Below are positions 1-5,954 of a DNA stretch of 6,328 nt, piece by piece. Every line of letters begins with the position of its first letter. The first letter of the stretch is position 1. The DNA is from Brucellaceae bacterium. GTDB lineage: Bacteria; Pseudomonadota; Alphaproteobacteria; Rhizobiales; Rhizobiaceae. The stretch covers positions 1 to 6,328 of the forward strand of contig JAIRVW010000196.1 of assembly GCA_031253705.1 (NCBI GenBank), read 5' to 3'. The notes below the pieces were generated by a model. It was not told the origin of the DNA. It made no database searches and saw nothing but the letters and a program-made list of their open reading frames with translations. A program made the position numbers and the translations under genes.

Positions 1-460
1 TGATGATAACCTGTTCAGGACGCAAACCGGCACCATGGCCACTGTCCCACAAGCCGCTGGCAGCAGCGACAACCATGCCGCCGAGATAGCCGGAGCCGGT
101 GGTGTCCGGCGTATTGAAATCACCATGGGCATCAATCCAGAGCAGAACACTGTCCGGACGTTCGCGGGCAACAACCGGCAGAGTTGCCAGACTTGCAGAG
201 CAGGTATTGGCCACGAGAACCGGTATCTGTCCACCTTTGAGCGTGACGTCCAGAGCATCGCTGATGCCGTTTAATGTGTTACGCGCCTGTGGCAGGCTGA
301 CAGACCAGTCATCAGTGACAACAGGGGAAGGTGCGCCGATTGTTGTCACAGGGGCAGCAGTGAGCTTTTCAACCAGTGCGGCAGTCAGTGCCGCACCCGG
401 AATGGCACCTGCGGTGCGGTCGGCAATGCGACCCTGTGAAAGAATAATATGATAGGTCAT
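1..460 (-). CDS. Arginase/agmatinase-superfamily protein, N-terminal part (3' end beyond window)
   Basis: The first 153 residues of a ureohydrolase-fold protein are visible; the frame is still open at base 1. Members of this family are Mn-dependent hydrolases of guanidino or formimino compounds (arginine, agmatine, formiminoglutamate). Residues about 80-128 are diagnostic: a strand ending in ANTCSAS (84-90) sits where arginases have GGDHS, and WIDAHGDFNTP (108-118) carries metal ligands D110, H112 and D114, followed by TTGSGYLGGM. The first-ligand His is replaced by C87. The remaining Asp pair would lie outside the window. The ATG at 460 is preceded by GGGAG (466-470) with 5 bases between. 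It is the last gene of the visible run, after a 113-base gap, and its link to the sugar-acid genes is unclear. Superfamily membership is well supported; the substrate is unknown, and a non-arginase activity is likely given the Cys. Confidence 0.85.
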   Translation of the reverse strand, partial: MTYHIILSQGRIADRTAGAIPGAALTAALVEKLTAAPVTTIGAPSPVVTDDWSVSLPQARNTLNGISDALDVTLKGGQIPVLVANTCSASLATLPVVARERPDSVLLWIDAHGDFNTPDTTGSGYLGGMVVAAASGLWDSGHGAGLRPEQVII

Positions 461-514
461 GCCAACTCCCGCTTTGATCTGTGTTATCGCGTGACAGATA
501 TCCGTTTTTATAAG

Positions 515-539
515 CGGGATAAATACATGTCGGGTTAAA
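515..539. repeat. Direct repeat CGGG(A/T)TAAA, two copies, period 16
   Basis: CGGGATAAA (515-523) and CGGGTTAAA (531-539) match at eight of nine bases and start 16 bases apart, in the leader of the arginase-like gene. Tandem half-sites can bind regulators, but a pair this short may be chance. Confidence 0.3.
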
Positions 540-549
540 CTTTTTGTCA

Positions 550-567
550 GCCGGATTCATGCCGGAT
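550..567. repeat. Direct repeat GCCGGAT, two copies, period 11
   Basis: GCCGGAT occurs exactly at 550-556 and 561-567, one helical turn apart, just after the stop of the isomerase-like gene. The second copy overlaps no gene. CCGG is itself palindromic, so a 4-base-pair hairpin is possible, but it is too weak to call a terminator. Confidence 0.3.
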
Positions 568-573
568 GAGTGA

Positions 574-1335
574 TCACAGAGCCTGAAATTCCTCCAGCCA
601 GCCAAGACTGTGTTCCGTGGCACCTTCCGGCCGGTATTCCGCACCGATCGGCCGTTCCCAACCAAGATCACGCATATAGTTTAAGATAAAGCGATAATTG
701 ATTTCACCGTTGTCCGGCCGCGCACGGGCAGGCACTGAAGCGATCTGCACATGGCCGATGATGGGCAACAGCGTTTTGAAACTGCAACAGATATCACCGC
801 CGGTAATCTGCTGATGATAGACATCGAACATCAGCCGCAGTTCCGGCAGGTTCAGTTCACGAATAATCGCCTCGGCCTGAGCGGCATTGTTGAGAAAATA
901 ACCGGGTGCATCATGCGGGTTCAGCGGCTCAATCAGAATGGTGATCTGATGAGGGCGGGCTTTCAGGCAGGCATAATGAAGATTTTCGAGGTAGGTTTTA
1001 TGTGCTTTTTCACCGGAAGCATTGCCGGCCATGACATGGATCGACGGTGTGTTGATTTTCACCGCATAGGCAATCGCCTCATCAATGGCGGCACGGGCAT
1101 CATTCACACGATCAGGCAAAGCCAGCAGGCCGTTTTCACCGGTTGCCCCGCGTCGTGTGTTCAGCCCCAACATGGTCAGGCCGGTGTCTTGCAGGGCTGC
1201 CGCAACATCTTCCGCAGGCCTGGCATAAGGCCAGTGACACTCCACAGCATCAAAACCGGCGGCTTTGGCTTTACGGATTGCCTCCGGTAACGACAGATCA
1301 TTCCACAAAAATCCGAGATTGGCGGAAAAACGCAT
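574..1335 (-). CDS. Hydroxypyruvate isomerase-like TIM-barrel protein (Hyi/OtnI family)
   Basis: This 253-residue protein has the length and motifs of the Hyi/OtnI branch of the xylose-isomerase-like TIM barrels. These interconvert hydroxypyruvate and tartronate semialdehyde, or related 2-oxo-tetronates, in the cytoplasm. It starts MRFSANLGFLW, as Hyi proteins do (RFSANL). Motifs in order are IEPLNPHDAPGYFL (135-148), MFDVYHQQ (169-176), IGHVQIA (193-199), DNGEINY (208-214) and GAEYRPEG (231-238). By position, E136, D171, Q197 and E233 are the metal-binding and catalytic acid/amide set, and all are present. The ATG at 1335 has AGGAG (1341-1345) 5 bases upstream, and the gene follows the FMN enzyme by only 32 bases, so they are probably cotranscribed. 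Beside a possible glycolate-oxidising enzyme, hydroxypyruvate isomerisation would make sense, but no glyoxylate carboligase is visible. The family is also used for other 2-oxo sugars, so the substrate is left open. Confidence 0.85.
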   Translation of the reverse strand: MRFSANLGFLWNDLSLPEAIRKAKAAGFDAVECHWPYARPAEDVAAALQDTGLTMLGLNTRRGATGENGLLALPDRVNDARAAIDEAIAYAVKINTPSIHVMAGNASGEKAHKTYLENLHYACLKARPHQITILIEPLNPHDAPGYFLNNAAQAEAIIRELNLPELRLMFDVYHQQITGGDICCSFKTLLPIIGHVQIASVPARARPDNGEINYRFILNYMRDLGWERPIGAEYRPEGATEHSLGWLEEFQAL

Positions 1336-1367
1336 AAAAACTCCTGAGGGATCCTGATAAAACAGCG

Positions 1368-2507
1368 TCAGCGAAAGCGAAGATTATTGCGCGTCAGATC
1401 GGCAATTTTCCGCGCGCCCATAAGACGCATATCGCGCAGCAATTCGGCTTTGAGCTGAGCTAAAGCGCGCTCAATGCCGGGTTGTCCGGCGGCGGCCAGA
1501 GCAAACAGGTAGAACCGCCCGAGACCAACAGCTTTGGCACCCAGAGACAAAGCTTTGAGCACATGACTGCCGCGCTGGATGCCGCCGTCAATCATCACAT
1601 CAATATCATTGCCGACATGCTGGATCACTTCATCAAGCTGATCAAAACCGCTGCGGGAGCCGTCCAGCTGCCGCCCGCCATGATTGGAGAGCACAATGCC
1701 TTTGCAGCCGATATCGGCAGCTTTGCGGGCATCTGCAGCGCTCATCACACCTTTCAGACAGAATGTGCCGCCCCATTCTTCCTGCATCTGTGCCACGTCA
1801 TCCCAGTTCATCGACGGATCGAGCATTTCGGTAAAATAACGCCCGATGGTGAGTGTATCGCCCTTCATATCAATATGGGCATCCAGTTGCGGCAGGCTGA
1901 ACCTCTCATGGGTCAGATAATTGATCCCCCACATCGGCTTCATGGCAAATTGCAGCATACCTTTGAGCGACAGGCGGAACGGAATGGAAAAACCGGTGCG
2001 CAGATCGCGCTCACGGTTGCCGCCGGTAATACTGTCCACGGTGAGCATCATAACCTTGATGCCGCTTTCCCGTGCTTTCTGCATCATGGCGCGGTTGAGA
2101 CCGCGGTCTTTGTGGAAATAGAACTGATAGACCTGCGGTGTCTTATGCTTTTTCGCCAGTTCTTCCATTGAAACAGTGCCGAGTGAAGAACAGCCGAACA
2201 TAGTGCCGAATTTCTCGGCAGCAGCGGCTGTTGCGCGCTCGCCCTGATGGTGGAACAGGCGCTGCAAAGCAGTGGGAGAGAGATAGACCGGCAGGTCAAG
2301 CTTGATACCCATGGTTTCCACGGAGAGATCAACATCGTCAACGCCGCGCAGAATATTGGGCACCAGATCGCAGTTTTCAAAGGCTGCTGTATTGCGGCGC
2401 AGGGTCACCTCATCATCAGCCCCGCCGTCAATATAGTTGAAAATCGGTTGCGGCAGCCGCTGTTGCGCCAGTCGTCTGAAATCGTGAAAATTATGGCAAT
2501 CCGTCAA
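1368..2507 (-). CDS. FMN-dependent L-2-hydroxyacid dehydrogenase (L-lactate dehydrogenase/glycolate oxidase family)
   Basis: A 379-residue member of the flavin TIM-barrel family that oxidises L-2-hydroxy acids to 2-oxo acids. Signatures: NYIDGGADDE (24-33, with Y25 in the active site), YQFYFHKDR (127-135, with Y130), TVD (156-158), GNRERDLRTGF (163-173), K252 at the flavin, SNHGGRQLDG (274-283) with catalytic H276 and R279, and the FMN-phosphate region DGGIQRG to GLGR (307-330). By eye, L109 sits where spinach glycolate oxidase has W108; lactate-oxidising flavocytochrome b2 also has Leu there, which favours lactate or a longer substrate. The start is TTG at 2507: no ATG or GTG is available nearby, and the resulting N-terminus (NFHDFRRLAQQRLPQPIFNY) aligns with the family. 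The ribosome site is poor: AGG directly before the start, or AGGAAAAGG 13 bases upstream. It follows aldA by 77 bases that include a stem-loop. The product would be pyruvate or glyoxylate; the electron acceptor cannot be read from the sequence. Confidence 0.9.
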   Translation of the reverse strand: MTDCHNFHDFRRLAQQRLPQPIFNYIDGGADDEVTLRRNTAAFENCDLVPNILRGVDDVDLSVETMGIKLDLPVYLSPTALQRLFHHQGERATAAAAEKFGTMFGCSSLGTVSMEELAKKHKTPQVYQFYFHKDRGLNRAMMQKARESGIKVMMLTVDSITGGNRERDLRTGFSIPFRLSLKGMLQFAMKPMWGINYLTHERFSLPQLDAHIDMKGDTLTIGRYFTEMLDPSMNWDDVAQMQEEWGGTFCLKGVMSAADARKAADIGCKGIVLSNHGGRQLDGSRSGFDQLDEVIQHVGNDIDVMIDGGIQRGSHVLKALSLGAKAVGLGRFYLFALAAAGQPGIERALAQLKAELLRDMRLMGARKIADLTRNNLRFR

Positions 2508-2538
2508 TCGCCTAGCGCCGCCTTTTCCTGAAAGAGTG

Positions 2539-2570
2539 CCGGACTCCTGTAACAGAATACAAGCGTCCGG
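2539..2570 (-). other. Intercistronic stem-loop between aldA and the FMN dehydrogenase gene
   Basis: In the minus-strand transcript, CCGGAC (2570-2565) pairs with GTCCGG (2544-2539). A single G-A mismatch follows, then CUUGU (2563-2559) pairs with ACAGG (2550-2546) through one G-U pair, closing an 8-base loop. It begins 14 bases after the aldA stop codon. No U-run follows, so it is unlikely to be a simple intrinsic terminator. It fits better as an RNA-processing or stability element, or a partial terminator. Confidence 0.6.
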
Positions 2571-2584
2571 ACAGGTTTGAGAGA

Positions 2585-4045
2585 TTATTCGCCTTTAATA
2601 TAAACGACCTGTGTTTCCATGAATTCATAGAGACCGTGTTTACCGTCGGCACCGCCGATGCCCGACTTGCGGCGACCGGCATGGAAACCCTGCATCGCTT
2701 CAAAATTCTCGCGGTTGATATAAGTCTCACCGAATTTCAGCTCGCGGGCAGCTTTCAAAGCGGCATTGAGATCACGGGTATAAACAGACGATGTCAGACC
2801 GTAATCGGAGTCATTGGCCAGAGCAATGGCTTCATCAAGGCCGCTGACACGCTGCACCGGCAGACCAGGGCCAAAGGTGTCACGACGCATAATATCCATC
2901 TGGGCACTGGCACCAGTCAGCAGGGTCGGCTCATAGTGATAGCCCTGACCGCGATCCGCAATCTTACCGCCGGTTACTACGGTTGCGCCCTGTTTTTTCG
3001 CAAGTTCAACCGCTTCCGCGACTTTATCCAGACCGGCCTGATTGACGAGTGGTCCCATATGCAGATCGCTTTCAACCGACGGATCGCCATAGCGGGTGCT
3101 CTCAAACAGGGTTTTGAGTTTTGCCACCAATGCATCATGCACGTCGTGCTCTACATAAACGCGCTCGGCGCAATTGCAGACCTGTCCGGTATTGATAACG
3201 CGCGAGTCAAAAATAGCCTGTGCCGCGAGATCAAGATCAGCATCTTTCAGCACGATGGCCGGTGCCTTGCCACCCAGTTCCAGATTAACGCGGGTCAGGT
3301 TTTTACCTGCGAGCTGCATAATATGCGAGCCGGTGCCCACCGAGCCGGTAAAGGTGATGAGGTCGACGCCCGGATGCGCAGCCAGCGCTTCACCGGTTAC
3401 ACGGCCACGACCGCCGATCAGGTTGAAGACACCTTTCGGCAGATCGGTTTCGGCCACCAGTTCCGCAAAAATATAGGCATTGAGCGGTGTTTCTTCACTT
3501 GGTTTGATGACGATTGTATTCCCTGTCACCAGTGCCGGAGCCAGTTTGCGGGCAATCAGGAAAAACGGGAAATTCCATGGCAGAATACCGGCGACAACAC
3601 CGACAGGTTTGCGCAGCAGCAGCATGGTTTCATTCGGGCGGTCAGAGGTCAGAACTTCGCCTTCAATCCGGCGTGCCCATTCTGCCATATAGTCGATATA
3701 GTCAGCGGTGAAATCCACTTCCACCTGAGCCAGCCCCTGAACTTTGCCCTGTTCTTTGACCAGAATATCGGCAAGTGCTACGCGGTGCTCACGGATTTTG
3801 GCTGAAATTTTACGCAAATATCCGGCGCGTTCAATGGCGGGGCGGCGCTCCCAGCCTGCCTGTGCGGCACGTGCTGCGGCAACGGCGCGGTCAACTTCCG
3901 CGCTGTCGGATTCAGGTACACGGGCAATCACTGCACCTGTTGCCGGATTGATGACATCGATCTTGTCTTTATTGCCGTCAATAAATGCACCGTCGATATA
4001 ATTGCGGTATGCGCGGTCAAGACCGATAAATGTGTTGGTGGACAT
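2585..4045 (-). CDS. aldA: Lactaldehyde/glycolaldehyde dehydrogenase (AldA-type, NAD-dependent)
   Basis: A 486-residue aldehyde dehydrogenase that closely resembles E. coli AldA (479 residues) along its whole length, including TADYIDYMAEWARR (113-126), SRVINTGQVCNCAERVYV (281-298), KFGETYINRENFEAMQGFHAG and the C-terminal GIGGADGKHGLYEF. AldA oxidises L-lactaldehyde or glycolaldehyde to the acid in the cytoplasm. Key residues present: N158 in PWNFPFF, K181 in IKPSE, general base E256 in LELGGK and nucleophile C290. One oddity: the conserved Glu before (T/I)FGP, which holds the NAD ribose, is D389 (RRDTFGPGLP), and the usual Val after FGP is Gly. The ATG at 4045 was chosen over one at 4132 because it has GGAGGA 7 bases upstream and gives the expected N-terminus. 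It lies between a sugar-acid permease and a 2-hydroxyacid dehydrogenase that could use its product. Family and subfamily are secure; which aldehyde is used in vivo is not. Confidence 0.92.
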   Translation of the reverse strand: MSTNTFIGLDRAYRNYIDGAFIDGNKDKIDVINPATGAVIARVPESDSAEVDRAVAAARAAQAGWERRPAIERAGYLRKISAKIREHRVALADILVKEQGKVQGLAQVEVDFTADYIDYMAEWARRIEGEVLTSDRPNETMLLLRKPVGVVAGILPWNFPFFLIARKLAPALVTGNTIVIKPSEETPLNAYIFAELVAETDLPKGVFNLIGGRGRVTGEALAAHPGVDLITFTGSVGTGSHIMQLAGKNLTRVNLELGGKAPAIVLKDADLDLAAQAIFDSRVINTGQVCNCAERVYVEHDVHDALVAKLKTLFESTRYGDPSVESDLHMGPLVNQAGLDKVAEAVELAKKQGATVVTGGKIADRGQGYHYEPTLLTGASAQMDIMRRDTFGPGLPVQRVSGLDEAIALANDSDYGLTSSVYTRDLNAALKAARELKFGETYINRENFEAMQGFHAGRRKSGIGGADGKHGLYEFMETQVVYIKGE

Positions 4046-4052
4046 GGCCTGT

Positions 4053-4058
4053 TCCTCC
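4053..4058 (-). promoter_or_regulatory. Ribosome binding site of aldA (decides start)
   Basis: GGAGGA on the minus strand lies 7 bases before the ATG at 4045. It supports this start over the in-frame ATG at 4132, which would place 29 extra residues across the intercistronic hairpin. Confidence 0.8.
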
Positions 4059-4098
4059 GATAATTGCCAAATGATTTGAATAATCTGAATGAGTTGTT

Positions 4099-4126
4099 CC
4101 GGTGCGGGGGAACGTCCCCGCACCGG
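4099..4126 (-). other. Strong intercistronic stem-loop between the kdgT-like gene and aldA
   Basis: CCGGTGCGGGG at one arm and CCCCGCACCGG at the other form a perfect 11-base-pair stem around a 6-base loop. It begins 18 bases after the permease stop codon and ends 53 bases before the aldA start, so it does not cover the ribosome site. The transcript continues AACAACUCAUUC with no U-run, which argues against an efficient intrinsic terminator. A 3'-end stabiliser or processing site that separates permease and enzyme mRNA levels is a reasonable inference. Confidence 0.8.
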
Positions 4127-4144
4127 CCACACCGGATTCCAGCG

Positions 4145-5230
4145 TCAGGCTCGTACCGGTTGTGCCCGGTTTGGAACGGGGGCACCTTCAACGCTGCCGG
4201 TATTAATCCAATGTTCTTCCGCTTCCGGCGAAATACCGCGTGCATGCTGCCAGCGCGAAATGGCAACCACGAGAAACGGCACCAGCAAGGCGGTGGTAAT
4301 CGTTGCCGCAGCAACCTGCGAGGTCGATATTGCTTCAATCGCTTTGTAGCTCGGATCGAGCAGGGCGACGGCCGCCGGTGTCGCTACGGCATTACCGGCA
4401 ACGGTGGATTCCGCAGCACCGGAAATCAGATTGCGTGTGGCATGCGGACGGCGGGTCAGGACAAACATGATCTGCAGGAACAGCATGGCGAACAGGCCGG
4501 AGCAGATAACGGTTGCCACGCCGAGCAGAACGCCCTGCATCCCTGCCTGTAACAGCATGGAAAAGTCGATGCCGCGCCCGACGACAAAGCCGAGAAACGG
4601 GATCAGCAGGCTTTCACCGGAGGCCAGAAATTTACGGGCTTCCTTTGAAGCATTGCCGACCAGAAAACCGATGACCAGCGGCAGCAGACAACCGATCAGC
4701 ATGGTCATCGGGAAAGCCGCGAGACCTGCAGTGCCGAGGATCAGCAATGTGATGAACGGGCCGTCATTGAGCGAAATCACTGAGACAGCGCCACGGTCGG
4801 ATGCATTGCCGAACTGTTTTGTCAGCGCAACGTAAAGTGCCGAGTTCGAGTTTGTCATACCGGCGATAATTGCAAGCGGTGTCAGCCCCCATAACGTGCC
4901 GCTTGGTGCATAAAAGGCGACCGTCAGACCGATTGCACCGCCGATAAAGGCTTTACCCAGAAGGATCGCTGTGCCCTTCTGCAACGTGGCAGAGGTCTGG
5001 CGAAAATCAATCTGAGCGCCCATGCAAAAGAAAAACAGGCCGAGCAGGGCACCTGTGCCGTCGCGGAACAGTGCCGTGGTAAAGCTGCCGACATTCAGCG
5101 CTTCCGGCCAGAATGTATTGATCGTTGCGCCTAAAAATAACGGCACAATCATCAATGCGCCGGGAATTTTACTTAAAATATGACCGGCCGAGCTTACCAG
5201 CCCGCGGCTTTCTGCAGATGCTGAACTCAT
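4145..5230 (-). CDS. KdgT-family sugar-acid permease (2-keto-3-deoxygluconate permease family)
   Basis: A 361-residue, very hydrophobic inner-membrane protein with about ten likely helices. It matches KdgT, which imports 2-keto-3-deoxygluconate with protons. Shared landmarks: KIPGALMIVPLFLGATINTF (21-40), FFFCMGAQIDF (66-76), GPFITLLILGTAGLAAFP (157-174), LLPLVIGFLVGN (182-193), and near the end AGNAVATPAAVALLDPSYK (278-296) with ALLVPFL (314-320). The ATG at 5230 has GGGGAGG 5 bases upstream and is preferred over the ATG at 5260. It is about 35 residues longer than E. coli KdgT, mostly from a hydrophilic C-terminal tail (about 327-361) rich in Glu and Pro. No KDG kinase or aldolase lies nearby, so the cargo may be a different sugar acid. 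Its place between a cupin gene and aldA suggests it imports the operon's substrate. The family is clear; the substrate is not. Confidence 0.88.
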   Translation of the reverse strand: MSSASAESRGLVSSAGHILSKIPGALMIVPLFLGATINTFWPEALNVGSFTTALFRDGTGALLGLFFFCMGAQIDFRQTSATLQKGTAILLGKAFIGGAIGLTVAFYAPSGTLWGLTPLAIIAGMTNSNSALYVALTKQFGNASDRGAVSVISLNDGPFITLLILGTAGLAAFPMTMLIGCLLPLVIGFLVGNASKEARKFLASGESLLIPFLGFVVGRGIDFSMLLQAGMQGVLLGVATVICSGLFAMLFLQIMFVLTRRPHATRNLISGAAESTVAGNAVATPAAVALLDPSYKAIEAISTSQVAAATITTALLVPFLVVAISRWQHARGISPEAEEHWINTGSVEGAPVPNRAQPVRA

Positions 5231-5235
5231 TTCTT

Positions 5236-5242
5236 CCTCCCC
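5236..5242 (-). promoter_or_regulatory. Ribosome binding site of the kdgT-like gene (decides start)
   Basis: GGGGAGG on the minus strand is 5 bases before the ATG at 5230. The in-frame ATG at 5260 has no comparable site and would place the purine-rich motif inside the coding region. Confidence 0.8.
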
Positions 5243-5269
5243 TGAAATATGTTCATACATGATGGCAAA

Positions 5270-5290
5270 CCGCCGGTTCAGAACCGGCGG
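5270..5290 (-). other. Intercistronic palindrome/stem-loop between the cupin and kdgT-like genes
   Basis: CCGCCGGTTC and GAACCGGCGG are perfect inverted 10-base arms around one central base, so the 21 bases form a near-complete dyad. As RNA it would fold into about 8-9 pairs with a small loop, 12 bases after the cupin stop. Only three U residues follow (UUUGCC), too few for a typical terminator. The tight dyad could also be a DNA-binding operator. Confidence 0.75.
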
Positions 5291-5302
5291 CTCAATTGGT
5301 GG

Positions 5303-5923
5303 TCAGGCGAGTTCGAGGCCTCCCAGCAACTCTTTGTTCCAGACCAGTTTAGCTTTTTTGATAACGTCTTCTTTTGTCAGAACCGGAAAACGGATTGATT
5401 GCAGGTCTCCTTCATAGGCAACATACTCATCTGCCTTGGAGAGCAGTTCAGTCTGTTCTGTCGGAAAGAAACTTGTCTGTTCTGAATAATTATAGATCAT
5501 GGTGAACGTGCCGTCAGAGACGGTGCCGTCCGGTAATTTAATTCCCGCCGGGCAGGCATTCCACGTATGCGGCACACCAACCGGAATATCGACAAGACTG
5601 CCGGGCGCAACGACGAAATATTCACCGCATAATTCAGTGATACCGACGCCGTTGAGCACCAGAATGCGTTCCGGCAGCATTTTCAGCTCACCGCTTTGCG
5701 CATCGCGGATCATATGAATATGACGCGGCAACCGGCAGTCGGTGTGAAATTCGATAAAGCCGAACTGTCCTTCAAAGGACAGTTTTTCGCCGTCATCATG
5801 GCCGGTATAAAGCTCATGCATGGTGACCGGAAAACCTTCAAGCGGAACTTTGACATTCGCACCGCTGCCATGGGTTATGCGGGTGCCGTTATCGAGTTTT
5901 ACGCCTAAAATCTCAGCAGCCAT
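5303..5923 (-). CDS. Single-domain cupin protein of unknown function
   Basis: A 206-residue cytoplasmic protein with no signal peptide or membrane segment. Both cupin motifs are intact. Motif 1 contains HIH (68-70) in LPRHIHMIRD, then E85 in PERILVLNGVG. Motif 2 is GSLVDIPVGVPHTWN (108-122), with H119. H68, H70, E85 and H119 form the usual three-His, one-Glu site for Fe, Mn, Zn or Ni. Cupins in sugar operons are often isomerases, epimerases, dioxygenases or lyases, but I do not recognise the subfamily. It does not resemble the D-lyxose isomerase type or other sugar-isomerase cupins I can recall. The ATG at 5923 has AGAGGA 7 bases upstream and is preferred over an ATG at 5992 that would run across the upstream stem-loop. 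It lies between the oxidoreductase and the permease, and is probably an enzyme of the same pathway. The fold is well supported; the function is unassigned. Confidence 0.85.
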   Translation of the reverse strand: MAAEILGVKLDNGTRITHGSGANVKVPLEGFPVTMHELYTGHDDGEKLSFEGQFGFIEFHTDCRLPRHIHMIRDAQSGELKMLPERILVLNGVGITELCGEYFVVAPGSLVDIPVGVPHTWNACPAGIKLPDGTVSDGTFTMIYNYSEQTSFFPTEQTELLSKADEYVAYEGDLQSIRFPVLTKEDVIKKAKLVWNKELLGGLELA

Positions 5924-5930
5924 TTTGATA

Positions 5931-5936
5931 TCCTCT
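5931..5936 (-). promoter_or_regulatory. Ribosome binding site of the cupin gene (decides start)
   Basis: AGAGGA on the minus strand lies 7 bases upstream of the ATG at 5923. It supports this start over the in-frame ATG at 5992. Confidence 0.7.
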
Positions 5937-5954
5937 GGTTCTTTTATGGAACAG

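Larger units (their letters stand above)
461..573 (-). promoter_or_regulatory. 113-base leader upstream of arginase-like gene; possible weak promoter
   Basis: This is the longest gap in the window and the one without a strong stem-loop. Read on the minus strand it has CTGACA (550-545, five of six matches to a sigma-70 -35 box), then 17 bases, then TGTATT (527-522, four of six to a -10 box). TATAAA also occurs at 512-507 but lacks a -35 partner. A 12-base imperfect palindrome, ACAGATATCCGT, lies at 494-505. Two sets of short direct repeats are listed separately. These are weak signals seen by eye; an independent promoter for the arginase-like gene is an inference. Confidence 0.25.

Noticed and set aside
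369..671. 100-residue minus-strand ORF spanning the gap between the isomerase-like and arginase-like genes
   Set aside because: It overlaps both genes in another frame and has no ribosome site or recognisable motif, so it is not a hidden small gene.
751..1290. 179-residue plus-strand ORF opposite the isomerase-like gene
   Set aside because: Antisense shadow with no family features.
1336..1367. Possible hairpin around GGATCC in the gap before the isomerase-like gene
   Set aside because: TCCTGA is repeated directly rather than inverted, and only the six-base GGATCC palindrome is symmetrical, so no stable stem forms.
1482..2171. 229-residue plus-strand ORF opposite the FMN dehydrogenase gene
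   Set aside because: Antisense to a well-supported gene; low-information His/Gln-rich translation with no recognisable fold.
2636..3805. 389-residue plus-strand ORF opposite aldA
   Set aside because: It lies entirely antisense to a gene with a full-length family match, and its translation shows no recognisable domain. It is a codon-bias shadow.
4099..4126. Strong hairpin as an intrinsic terminator
   Set aside because: Neither side has a run of T residues, and a same-direction gene with a good ribosome site follows. Partial termination cannot be excluded.
4046..4132. Longer aldA reading frame starting at 4132
   Set aside because: The extra 29 residues do not match AldA proteins and cross the intercistronic hairpin. 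The ATG at 4045 has the ribosome site.
3928..4338. 136-residue minus-strand ORF across the gap between the permease and aldA genes
   Set aside because: It runs through the perfect stem-loop and overlaps both flanking genes in another frame; the Arg/Pro-rich translation has no domain.
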